Below are positions 1-7,941 of a stretch of DNA of 64,000 nucleotides, in pieces. Below the pieces are notes generated by a model. The model had not been told where the DNA came from and searched no databases. It was given only the letters and a program-made list of their open reading frames with translations. Numbering within the stretch: position 1 is the stretch's first letter; each line of letters opens with the position of its first letter. The translations under genes were made by a program, and so were the position numbers. The DNA is from JACCXG01 sp963750935 (GTDB lineage: Bacteria; Acidobacteriota; Vicinamibacteria; Vicinamibacterales; 2-12-FULL-66-21), in contig CAVVSR010000019.1 of NCBI GenBank assembly GCA_963750935.1, positions 1-64,000 of the forward strand, given 5' to 3'.

Positions 1-112
1 TCACGGCGCTGCATGCAGTCGCCGTTGGCGATCGATGAACGTGACGTCCTTCACGTGACGATTGCCGTTCGCCTCCCGGGAACCTCGCGTCAGAGACCGA
101 TCTAGCGCTGAT

Positions 113-1036
113 CTAGCGCGCCCACGCGTAGTTATAGCCGACGGCGATCGAGGTGAAATTCGCACCAATCGTTGTGTATGCGCCTCGGCTCACCGCCATG
201 CGAATGGCGCTCTGGCGAGTGATCGCCCTCGAAAACGTCGCGCCGATCCGTGAGTTGCGCTGAAGGTCGAGGTTCTGGCGGCCCCCGATCGTCGTCCGTC
301 CACCGGTGAAGTAGTTGGCGTTCCCCGCCAGCCACATCGTGCGCCGGAACCTGTAAGTGAGATGGAACTGCATCGCGACAATCGGATCCTGCTCGCGCGT
401 GCTTCCACCGTAGAAGTCCGTGTTGTTCGTGAACAGCCACACGCCCGCCATAGCCTCCACAACCCACCGGCCATGCGCTTGCGAGAACCCGACCTCCGGC
501 TTGAACGACCAGCGGTTGGTACCGAGGTTGATCAGCTTCGCCGAATCGTATTGTCCGAGCGGCACCGCCACCGTGAGGCTGATGCCGACGATGGTCTTGT
601 GTTGGTACGAGGCAAACTCCTTTGGCGTCATCGCCGGCGCCCCATAAAGGTTCACCGCCACCCGGAATCGCGGATCGCCCTGTCCGAAACGGCGGACTTC
701 CGCGGCTTGACCGAGATACAAGCCCTCGACGTGACCACCGACAATCGGCAGCGCGGCTCCCGCGTTGGCCGACCTTCCCGCCAGGCTGAACGCCCGCGTG
801 AACGACAGCGCCGTCGTGTTGATCCTGGCGCTCGCCTCGTCGATGGGCGCTGCAGGATCGAACGCGAGATCGCCCCAGTTGAAACTGTTGACCACGGTGC
901 CAATGTTCAATCCTGCCGGAATTGGCCAGTAAGCGCCCGGCTCGAGCTCCTGTGCCGATGTGAGCGCAGGCAGCATCAGCAGGAGTGCGATGGCGGCGGC
1001 GATACCTCGAGACGGGGCTGCCGCGAGTCGCGTCAC
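113..1036 (-). CDS. Outer-membrane beta-barrel, MetA-pathway-like transporter family
   Basis: The 307-residue product starts with a signal peptide (hydrophobic stretch ending ALTSAQ) followed by alternating aromatic/polar strands typical of an outer-membrane barrel, and ends in an aromatic C-terminal strand (GYNYAWAR). The overall pattern resembles the 'putative MetA-pathway of phenol degradation' transporter family. That family name is historical and no substrate can be inferred. The start is a GTG at 1036, directly before MTRLAAAPSRG; no better ATG exists upstream in frame. The gene is transcribed away from the DUF2092 lipoprotein gene at 1405 and appears to stand alone. Confidence 0.72.
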   Translation of the reverse strand: MTRLAAAPSRGIAAAIALLLMLPALTSAQELEPGAYWPIPAGLNIGTVVNSFNWGDLAFDPAAPIDEASARINTTALSFTRAFSLAGRSANAGAALPIVGGHVEGLYLGQAAEVRRFGQGDPRFRVAVNLYGAPAMTPKEFASYQHKTIVGISLTVAVPLGQYDSAKLINLGTNRWSFKPEVGFSQAHGRWVVEAMAGVWLFTNNTDFYGGSTREQDPIVAMQFHLTYRFRRTMWLAGNANYFTGGRTTIGGRQNLDLQRNSRIGATFSRAITRQSAIRMAVSRGAYTTIGANFTSIAVGYNYAWAR

Positions 1037-1404
1037 CGGGATCTACGTTCGAGTGCGGTAGTGGCCGCCAAGACACTCGCGAATCGGCGTGACCGAGCAT
1101 GTCTCATGTGTGCTTCCCGTGATTGTCAGCTTCGGGTTGGCGGGGCAAGAACGCGGCCACAGCAGCAATCCACTGTTTGACACTGCTCGGCAGGAACGCA
1201 TCTTCGGCACGGATGGGCAGATCACAACATTCGGTGAAAGCCGGTCACGGCCCGCGGTACCTCGATGCCTTTGGGCCCACGCACGCGGCTGATATGACGC
1301 CAATCCGTGCGTGCGGCGCTTCGGCGCTCTTCCTGCAGTGGCGAGAGGGACCAGGAGAGCGAGCACGTCGACAACCTCGGCTGTGGGGAGCGGGAGCCGA
1401 TCTC
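1037..1404. other. Non-coding divergent intergenic region
   Basis: About 370 bases separate two divergently transcribed exported-protein genes, so promoters for both should lie here. I see no convincing coding frame, strong hairpin or recognisable -35/-10 pair. Only a GGGAG ribosome-binding site just before 1405 can be assigned. Confidence 0.5.
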
Positions 1405-2235
1405 ATGACAAGACGAACCTGGAAGGCGATGTTTTCTCGATCAGCCCGCGCAGGGGTGGCCGCGATCGGCGTCCTTGCGTGCGCGGCGTGCGGGCCTCGA
1501 GAGCCGGCGACGGATGCCGAACGGTTGGCACGTGGCCGGGAACTGGTGCAGCAGATGAGCGCACGGCTTGCTGCGGCGACCGAGCTGAGTGCGACGACGG
1601 CCGAGGTGCGGGAGGTGGTGCGTTTCTCCGGCAGGAAGGAGCCGATGTCGCTGACCGGCGTATACACGGCGCGGCGCCCGAATCGTTTCCACACCAAGCT
1701 CACGGGCGGCCGTGGTCTCGACGTCTGGTACAACGGCAAAACGCTGACCATCGCCTCGCATCCCGAAAAGGTCTTCGCCCAGGCCCCGATGCCCGAGAAC
1801 ATCGACCGCTCGCTGGACGTGCTGGCCGAGCGGTACGACATGGCACTGCCGATGGGCGATTTGTTCTACAGCTCCGCGGAAAAGGCGCTGCTCTCCGATA
1901 CGACCACCGGCGGCTACGTCGGCATCGAAAATGTGGGCGACACGCCCTGTGTTCATCTGGCTTTTCAGGACGTCGGCGTCGACTGGGAGCTCTGGCTTCC
2001 CGTGCAAGGCGACCCGCTGCCGAAGCGATTCAAGGTCCTTCAGAAGCGGCGCACGGGTCAACCGGTGATCGACCTGACGTTCACGGCCTGGAATCTCGCA
2101 CCGCAAGTCACCGATGCGACGTTCGTTCCGAAGGTGCCGGCGGAGTACGAGGGCATCGCCATGCTGCAGCGGGCCGCTGCGGTCAAGAATACCGCGGCGC
2201 CTGCGGAGCCCACTGCGCCGGCGACCAGGAAGTAG
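1405..2235 (+). CDS. DUF2092 family lipoprotein
   Basis: This 276-residue product has a lipoprotein signal peptide: a basic start, a hydrophobic stretch, then ACAACG with the likely acylated Cys. The rest matches DUF2092-type periplasmic proteins: a helical segment (QQMSARLAAATELSATTAEV) and repeated beta-strands such as RRPNRFHTKLTGG, VWYNGKTLTIAS and HLAFQDVGVDWELW. This LolA/LppX-like half-barrel fold suggests hydrophobic-ligand binding, but no function is established. I chose the ATG at 1405 because GGGAG lies 8 bases upstream and the lipobox then falls at normal distance; a frame extends further upstream but looks non-coding. The next gene follows after 54 bases in the same direction, so the two may be co-transcribed. 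Confidence 0.8.
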   Translation: MTRRTWKAMFSRSARAGVAAIGVLACAACGPREPATDAERLARGRELVQQMSARLAAATELSATTAEVREVVRFSGRKEPMSLTGVYTARRPNRFHTKLTGGRGLDVWYNGKTLTIASHPEKVFAQAPMPENIDRSLDVLAERYDMALPMGDLFYSSAEKALLSDTTTGGYVGIENVGDTPCVHLAFQDVGVDWELWLPVQGDPLPKRFKVLQKRRTGQPVIDLTFTAWNLAPQVTDATFVPKVPAEYEGIAMLQRAAAVKNTAAPAEPTAPATRK

Positions 2236-2289
2236 CCGGCAGATCGAAGTCGGATTTGAACCTGTGATTGTGAAGGGAGCCCTCGAGCC

Positions 2290-3048
2290 ATGAGTTATCA
2301 GAGCACCGGAAGACGCATCATCTGCGTGCTGGTCGTGGCGGTTCTTGTCGCAACGGCGGGCCTGGCGCCGACGTCTGCGCAAGTGCGCTCCACCCGGCGC
2401 GGCGCCACGGCCAAGGGCGATGACGGTGCCGCGGCCGCCGGTCCGCGGGGCGCCGCCGTCAAGACCGACGACGGCGCGGCGGCCGTGAGCCATCGCGGTG
2501 CCGCCGTCAAGACCGAAGAAGGCTATGCCGCGGCCGGCCGCCGTGGCGCGGTCGCCAGCGGCGAGGAGGGGTATGCCGCGACCGGCCGTCGGGGCAACAC
2601 CGTGACCGGCGAGGAAGTCGACGTTCAGGGAGCGGCGGTCGGCCGCCGCGGCGCGGTCGTCGTCGGCGAAGAAGGGGCCGCCGCCATGGGCCGCCACGGC
2701 AACGTGGTGGTCGCCGATCGCTACGAGAGCTACGACGCGTGGAAAGCCGTGGCCGCGGTGGGTGCCGGCATCGCAATCGGCACCATGCTGGCGAAGCCGC
2801 CGGCCGCCGCGAAGCCCGTGGTCGTCACCCAGACAACCTACCTCTATCACGACGGCGTGTTCTACACGCAGGCGATGAGCAGCGGCGCGGTCGTGTACCA
2901 GGTCGTCGAGGCGCCCGCGGGGGCGATCATCGCGACGCTGCCGGCTGGCTGCACCACCGCGCGCGTCGGCAGCGCGACGTACACGCAATGTGGGACCACC
3001 TACTACACGCAGGTGGCGACCGGATATCAGGTGGTCGTCCTGAAGTGA
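2290..3048 (+). CDS. Exported protein with 16-residue RGAAV repeats and DUF6515-like tail
   Basis: The 252-residue protein has an N-terminal signal peptide ending PTSAQ. It then carries about six tandem copies of a roughly 16-residue unit of the form RGAAVKT-(D/E)(D/E)G-AA-. A short linker with a hydrophobic segment (AVAAVGAGIAIGTML) follows. The C-terminal part (YLYHDGVFYTQ, VVEAPAGAIIATLPAGC, YYTQVATGYQVVVLK) resembles the DUF6515-like domain found on many bacterial surface or periplasmic proteins. AAGGGAG lies 11 bases before the ATG. The repeat region looks low-complexity and structural; molecular function is unknown. It follows the DUF2092 lipoprotein gene in the same orientation. Confidence 0.75.
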   Translation: MSYQSTGRRIICVLVVAVLVATAGLAPTSAQVRSTRRGATAKGDDGAAAAGPRGAAVKTDDGAAAVSHRGAAVKTEEGYAAAGRRGAVASGEEGYAATGRRGNTVTGEEVDVQGAAVGRRGAVVVGEEGAAAMGRHGNVVVADRYESYDAWKAVAAVGAGIAIGTMLAKPPAAAKPVVVTQTTYLYHDGVFYTQAMSSGAVVYQVVEAPAGAIIATLPAGCTTARVGSATYTQCGTTYYTQVATGYQVVVLK

Positions 3049-3086
3049 TGGTCGGCAGTCGCCGGACATAGCCTGAGAAGAAGGTC

Positions 3087-3952
3087 ATGGACCTGAAGCA
3101 ACTCGTGATCCTCGCCCTACAGGTGAGCGTGTTGTGTATGGTCTTTGGCTTCGGCCTCAAAACCACGCCCCACGATCTCTTGTACTGGTTCGCCGCCCGA
3201 GCCTGCTGGCGCGGTCGCTGCTGGCGGTGTTCGTGGTGATGCCGGTCGTCGCCGTTCTGCTTTCCGTGCTGTTTGACTTCGGACCGACGGTGGAGAGGGC
3301 CTTGATCGCTCTGGCGATCTCCCCTGTGCCTCCTCTGTTGCCGCACAAGGAAAGCAAGGCCGGTGGTGACGAACGCTATGCGCTCGGGCTGATGGCGATG
3401 CTGGCGCTCATGGCCATGGCGGTCATCCCACTCGAAGTCCTCATCCTGCGGAGTGTTGCCGGTCGGCCCTTAGAGATGGCATCTGGTGCGGTCTTTCGCG
3501 TTGTCCTGATCTCCACGCTGCTGCCGCTGTCCGCCGGCATGGCGGTGCGTTCGTTCATGCCCGGACTGGTTGCCCGGATCGAAAAGCCGGTCGCCATGAT
3601 CGCGAACGTGCTGTTGCCGCTGGCGCTGCTCTTACTGCTCGCCGGCGCGGCGTCGGCCGTCCTGGCACTCGCGGGAGACGGCCGCGTCCTCATCGCCATG
3701 TTCGTGTTTCTGGCCGTCGGGCTTGCTGTCGGTCACGTGCTGGGCAGGCCCAATCCCAATCACTCCGTGGTGCTCGCGTTGTCGACCGCCTGCCGGCATC
3801 CAGCGATCGCGCTGTCAATCGCCGCCGCGAGCTTCCCGGAGGAGCGCTTCGGCGTCACCATCCTGCTCTACGTGCTGCTTGGCGCCATCGTCGCGGTGCC
3901 CTACATCGCCTGGCAGCGACGGCAGCCGTCGAGAGTGCTCCGGCGGGCGTGA
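3087..3952 (+). CDS. Bile-acid:sodium symporter (SBF)-like transporter, frameshifted
   Basis: The gene should start at ATG 3087 with MDLKQLVILALQVSVLCMVF and continue GLKTTPHDLLY. At about 3183-3187 the frame breaks: one missing base would change 'tac tgg ttc' to TAC CTG GTT CGC and join it to VRRPSLLARSLLAVFVVM, which then reads open to 3952. The reconstructed protein is about 288 residues with 8-9 hydrophobic segments and resembles the SBF/BART sodium-coupled symporter superfamily. As sequenced, translation from 3087 stops near 3239. Perfect conservation around a one-base gap suggests a sequencing indel, though a genuine mutation cannot be excluded. Substrate is unknown; SBF members move bile acids, pantoate or other organic anions. 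Confidence 0.75.
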
Positions 3953-4018
3953 TAGTCGCTGCTCCTGGTCGAGTTTTCACCTCAGCCGGTATTCATCCTA
4001 GACATCCTTCCGTCCTTA

Positions 4019-4231
4019 ATGAATACTCGCCTCAATATTGCGGATCCCCGCCGCAGCCGTTCAACCATGGCGCCATCCCGCGAACTTCCGATCTGCCCCA
4101 TCTGCCACGTCGGACCGATGCGGTTCGCCTGCGAGGCCGGGCGACTCGAGATCTTCGTCTGCGAATCGTGCGACGCGACGGTGTCTGCGTCGAAGGCGGA
4201 GTCGACGCCGCCTGCCGTAGCCCGATCGTGA
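4019..4231 (+). CDS. Small zinc-ribbon-like protein
   Basis: A 70-residue protein with two CxxC knuckles, CPICHVGPMRF and CESCDA, spaced about 20 residues apart. This arrangement is typical of a small zinc ribbon. An internal ATG at 4067 (MAPSRELPICPIC) would still keep both knuckles and is an equally good start. No ribosome-binding site is obvious for either. Function is unknown; such proteins may act as DNA- or protein-binding adaptors. Confidence 0.5.
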   Translation: MNTRLNIADPRRSRSTMAPSRELPICPICHVGPMRFACEAGRLEIFVCESCDATVSASKAESTPPAVARS

Positions 4232-4367
4232 CCGCGGCGCCACCGAACACGGCTGCCACAAAAAACTTTTACACGAACATTCGTTGCTGACTCGCCGCGA
4301 TCAGTCCGGCAATCTCGATCACGTCGAGACTGCCGGACCCATACCTTCGCCGGATTCGGTGCGGCGA

Positions 4368-5030
4368 CTACTGATCGCCCTGGGGCCCGCGCGGCGTGAA
4401 CTGGCCACGCACCTCGCCGCCCGGGAAATCACCAGGTCCCGTGTTGGTCGGCGCGACACCATCGTTGGTGTGAATGTTCACGTACGCGTTGCCGCTCCTG
4501 ATCTGACGGAGAGCGTCGGCGAAATTCGCGACGCCGCCAGGGCAGATGGCGCTGGCGCCAACGGTTCTGACGTTCAGCGCGGCGCCGCTCACCACCGTGC
4601 CTTCTGCGAGCACGCCGTCGTGCCGGCCGGTTGGGCCGGTCAGCGCGCCGGTCGACGTCACGCTGGGAAACAGCCAGATGAAGATTCCACCGTTCATCCC
4701 GCGCGGACCGCAATGTATGTGCGCCTGGACCACGTTCTCGATATTCGCGGCGATCAGCTTGTACTCCATCGATAGCTCGTCCTCGGCGATCGTGAAGACG
4801 GCCTGGCCCTGCGCGTTTGAATCCTGGGGCGACGGGGCGGGCGGAACCGGCGCCGTTTCCTGGTCACCCGACAGGTGAACGCTGTAGCCGTGTGGCTCAC
4901 CGGCGTGCTGTGCTGACGTAACACTGAGCGGGATACTGATCGATTCCGGCTGCACCGGTGACCGCGCGGAGTCAGACGAACACGCGGTCGCCACCGCTGC
5001 GGATATCCCGATTAAGACAACTCTACGCAT
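4368..5030 (-). CDS. CHRD domain lipoprotein
   Basis: The 220-residue protein carries a lipoprotein signal (MRRVVLIGISAAVATACSS, acylated Cys followed by Ser-Ser). It then has a CHRD domain: GYSVHLSGDQETAPVP at the start, LSMEYKLIAANIENVVQAHIH in the middle, and AYVNIHTNDGVAPTNTGPGDFPGGEVRGQ at the end, which is the characteristic closing 'nvHt...pgGeiRGq' motif. CHRD domains occur in chordin and many bacterial exported proteins; the ligand is unknown. A start five codons upstream (5045) exists, but GGAGAGG lies inside those codons at the right distance for the ATG at 5030. Confidence 0.88.
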   Translation of the reverse strand: MRRVVLIGISAAVATACSSDSARSPVQPESISIPLSVTSAQHAGEPHGYSVHLSGDQETAPVPPAPSPQDSNAQGQAVFTIAEDELSMEYKLIAANIENVVQAHIHCGPRGMNGGIFIWLFPSVTSTGALTGPTGRHDGVLAEGTVVSGAALNVRTVGASAICPGGVANFADALRQIRSGNAYVNIHTNDGVAPTNTGPGDFPGGEVRGQFTPRGPQGDQ

Positions 5031-5415
5031 GCTGCACCTCTCCATCCGGCTGATTTACGACTTGTGAATGCGATTTCGAAGAACGTTGTCGCCACCGATC
5101 CGCGGTCGACGCGTTGTTGCCCACGATCGCCCAAATTCTGGCCATGTCTTGAAGCGCCGCTCATCCTCACCGTTTCTGTGTCCGGTCTCGCAGCGCGCGG
5201 ACATCCTCGGGTTGCGAACGTCGTGCCCGGCGCGCGACAGGAATTCCGCCGGAAGGATGACTTTGTGGGCCTGCTGGCTGAGCGGGAATCTGGCGGACCC
5301 GCGGCCGCTCAACCTGCGTGGATGTACGTGGCGACAGGAACACTCTGCGCCAACTGAGCCTTACTGGCCTTCGCCAGCGGATGTGCCATTGCAGCGAGGG
5401 GGCTGAGGTCTTGCG
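5031..5415. other. Intergenic stretch, nothing recognised
   Basis: This stretch upstream of the CHRD lipoprotein and downstream of the ADOP permease holds only short overlapping frames with arginine-rich, database-unlike translations. No repeat, hairpin or RNA motif stands out. The promoter of the CHRD gene should lie close to 5031-5100. Confidence 0.4.
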
Positions 5416-7845
5416 CTAGTCTCGCCGTAGCGCCGTCATCGGGTCGAGACGGCTGGCGCGCCGGGCCGGAATCCATGCGGCCATCACGCCCACGAACATC
5501 AGCGCGGCGACCGCTCCGCCGAGCGCGATCGGATCGAGCGCGCTGACGTCGAACAGCAGCGCTTCGATCGCGCGAGATGCCGCGATCGCCGCGATCAGGC
5601 CGCCAAGCGCGCCCGCCACCACCGGGCGCATCGCGTCGACGAGCGCGAGCCGGACGACGCTGGCGCGCGTGGCGCCGAGGGCGATGCGCACGCCGAACTC
5701 CCTGGTGCGCCGCGCCACCGAGTAGGCCACCACGGCATACACGCCGATCGCCGCCAGTCCGAGCGCGATCACGCCGAACACCGCCATCAGCTCCGCGGTC
5801 AGCCGCTCCCGCCACAGCTCGTCGGCGACGACCGCGGTCATCGTGGTCTGGCCCGCGACCGCGATGCCTCGATCGAGCAGGCCGATCTCCCGCGGCACGC
5901 TGGCGGCCACGGTCTCCGGCTCGACGCTGGTGCGCAGCAGGAACGTGATCGACGTCAGCCCGAACTCCCGCGACCGCTGCGCAAACGCGAGGTAGACCTC
6001 ATCGTCCGGTGCACTCGTCCAGTCGTGCTGGCGCGCGTTGGCCGCCACGCCGACGACGGTAATCGGCTCGGTCACTTCGCTCATGCCCGGCAGAAAGATG
6101 CGCCGGCCGATCGGCGACTCCCCGGGCCAGCGCCGGTCCGCCATCGCCTTGTTCACGATCGCGACATGCGGCGCGGCAGGGCCGTCTTGATCCGAGATGT
6201 CCCGGCCGCCCAGCAGCGGCAGCCGCATCGTCGAGAAATATCCCGGCTGCACGATCCGGTAGATCGCCGACCATCCCTCGCCAGGCGCGGGCGCGGGCCG
6301 CCCCTCGATGGTGTAGCCCAGGTTCCACATATCGCCGGCCAGCGGCAGGTGATTGATCGCGCTGACCGACGTGACCCCGGGCAACGAGGCCAGGCGCTCG
6401 CGGACGCGCAGGAACGCGGGATGGCGCGCGTCAGCGGCCGCGTGCGGCGTACCCGCGAGCGAGACCGTGGCGACGGCGAGGTGCTCGACGTCGAAACCTG
6501 GATCGATCCTCGACAGCTTCAGCATGGTGCGGCCCATCAGCCCGGCGCCGACGAGCAGCACGACCGCCAGCGTCACTTCAGCGGCGACGAGGAGCCCGCG
6601 AATGCGCTTGCGGCCCGCGGTTTCGGTTGCCGATTTGCCGCCGTCCTGGAACGCGCCCGCGATGTTGGTGCGCGCGGCCTGGAGCGCCGGCACCAGGCCG
6701 GTCAGCACACCCGCCGCCAGCGTCGCCAGCGACGCCAGGGCGAAGACGCGGACGTCGAACGCGACCTCCTGCTGCCGCGGCAGGCTTCCCGGCGGAAGCA
6801 GCGCGAGCAGCCAGTTCACGCCCCAGTAAGCGAGGACCACACCGGCCAGTTGTCCAGCGGCAGCGAGCACGAGGCTCTCGGTCAACATCTGGCGCACCAC
6901 GCGGCCCTGACTGGCGCCAATCGCGACGCGCACGCCGATCTCCCGCTGGCGTCCCGATGCACGGGCCAGCAGGGTGTTCGCCACGTTGGCGCACGCGATC
7001 AGCAGCACGAACGTGACCATCGCCATCAGCGCGACCAGCGTGCCGCGGATCCCGGACACGACCTTGTCCAGCAGCGGTCGAATCGTGATGTCGACGCCGG
7101 TGTTGGTCTGCGGATACATGCGCTCGAGGCGAGCCGCGATCGCCGTCATCTCGGCCTGCGCCTGGGTCACCGTGACGTCGTCCTTCAAACGCGCGAACAG
7201 GCGCAGCGAACGGCCGCTGCGGTCGTCGAGCCGGTGCGACAGCGCCAGCGGAACCCACATCTCGGCCCGCGTCGACCAGAACGGCGCGAACCGGAACGAC
7301 TGCGGCATGACACCGACGACGACGTAGGGCCGGCCGTCGATCGACACCGGCCGGCCAATCACCGCAGCGTCGCCGCCGAAGCGGCGCTGCCACAGCCCGT
7401 GGCCGAGCACGACAATCCGTTCGCGTCCCGGCTGATCGTCGCCGTCGACGAAAGTCCGGCCGAGCATCGGCGGCACGCCGAGAAGCTCGAACATGTCCGG
7501 CGACATCGCCAGCCCCGACACGACCTCCGGCCGCTCGGCCCCCATCAGCGACCCACCCCATGCTTGGGCCGCTCCCAGCTTGACGAAGGATTGCGCGTCC
7601 CGTCGGAAGTCCAGGTAGTCGGCTGGCGACACCGGTCCATTCGCGGTCGCGCCGCGCAGCGCCACCACGAGGCGGTCAGGATCGCGATACGGCAGAGGCC
7701 GAAGCAGTACCGAGTCGACGACGGTGAAGATCGCGGTCGCGGCGCCAATACCGAGCGCCAGCGCCAGCACGGCCAGCAGCGTGAACCCGGGCTCTCTCAC
7801 GAAGATGCGGCAGGCGTAGCGGAGATCGCGGACAAAGGTCGGCAT
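5416..7845 (-). CDS. ADOP family ABC transporter permease (MacB/FtsX type)
   Basis: An 809-residue inner-membrane permease with the duplicated arrangement MacB_PCD-FtsX-MacB_PCD-FtsX. It opens with the family hallmark FVRDLRYACRIFVREPGFT, then a first membrane helix (LLAVLALALGIGAATAIFTVV) and SVLLRPLPYRDPDRLV. The first FtsX module contains LIACANVANTLLARASGRQREIGVR, and the C-terminal one contains YAVVAYSVARRTREFGVRIALGAT and ends MTALRRD. No ATP-binding subunit lies next to it, which is usual: these permeases are numerous and scattered in Acidobacteria. Length and motifs are complete. Substrate is unknown; MacB relatives move lipoproteins, toxins or peptides, or transduce signals mechanically. 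Confidence 0.92.
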   Translation of the reverse strand: MPTFVRDLRYACRIFVREPGFTLLAVLALALGIGAATAIFTVVDSVLLRPLPYRDPDRLVVALRGATANGPVSPADYLDFRRDAQSFVKLGAAQAWGGSLMGAERPEVVSGLAMSPDMFELLGVPPMLGRTFVDGDDQPGRERIVVLGHGLWQRRFGGDAAVIGRPVSIDGRPYVVVGVMPQSFRFAPFWSTRAEMWVPLALSHRLDDRSGRSLRLFARLKDDVTVTQAQAEMTAIAARLERMYPQTNTGVDITIRPLLDKVVSGIRGTLVALMAMVTFVLLIACANVANTLLARASGRQREIGVRVAIGASQGRVVRQMLTESLVLAAAGQLAGVVLAYWGVNWLLALLPPGSLPRQQEVAFDVRVFALASLATLAAGVLTGLVPALQAARTNIAGAFQDGGKSATETAGRKRIRGLLVAAEVTLAVVLLVGAGLMGRTMLKLSRIDPGFDVEHLAVATVSLAGTPHAAADARHPAFLRVRERLASLPGVTSVSAINHLPLAGDMWNLGYTIEGRPAPAPGEGWSAIYRIVQPGYFSTMRLPLLGGRDISDQDGPAAPHVAIVNKAMADRRWPGESPIGRRIFLPGMSEVTEPITVVGVAANARQHDWTSAPDDEVYLAFAQRSREFGLTSITFLLRTSVEPETVAASVPREIGLLDRGIAVAGQTTMTAVVADELWRERLTAELMAVFGVIALGLAAIGVYAVVAYSVARRTREFGVRIALGATRASVVRLALVDAMRPVVAGALGGLIAAIAASRAIEALLFDVSALDPIALGGAVAALMFVGVMAAWIPARRASRLDPMTALRRD

Positions 7846-7941
7846 GATGGGGTTTGACGGAATCCGTCACCACCGGTTTGCCGTCCGGGCGAGGTTGCCG
7901 GGCTCGGACGCGGGGTCCGGCCCAGCCTCAGGCGCACGCGA

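Noticed and set aside
5055..5312. A possible 85-codon minus-strand gene between the CHRD lipoprotein and the ADOP permease.
   Set aside because: Its translation is basic, low in hydrophobic residues, lacks a ribosome-binding site, and resembles no family I know.
6025..7857. A 610-codon plus-strand frame antisense to the ADOP permease.
   Set aside because: It is a compositional mirror of a strongly conserved gene and has no domain-like features.
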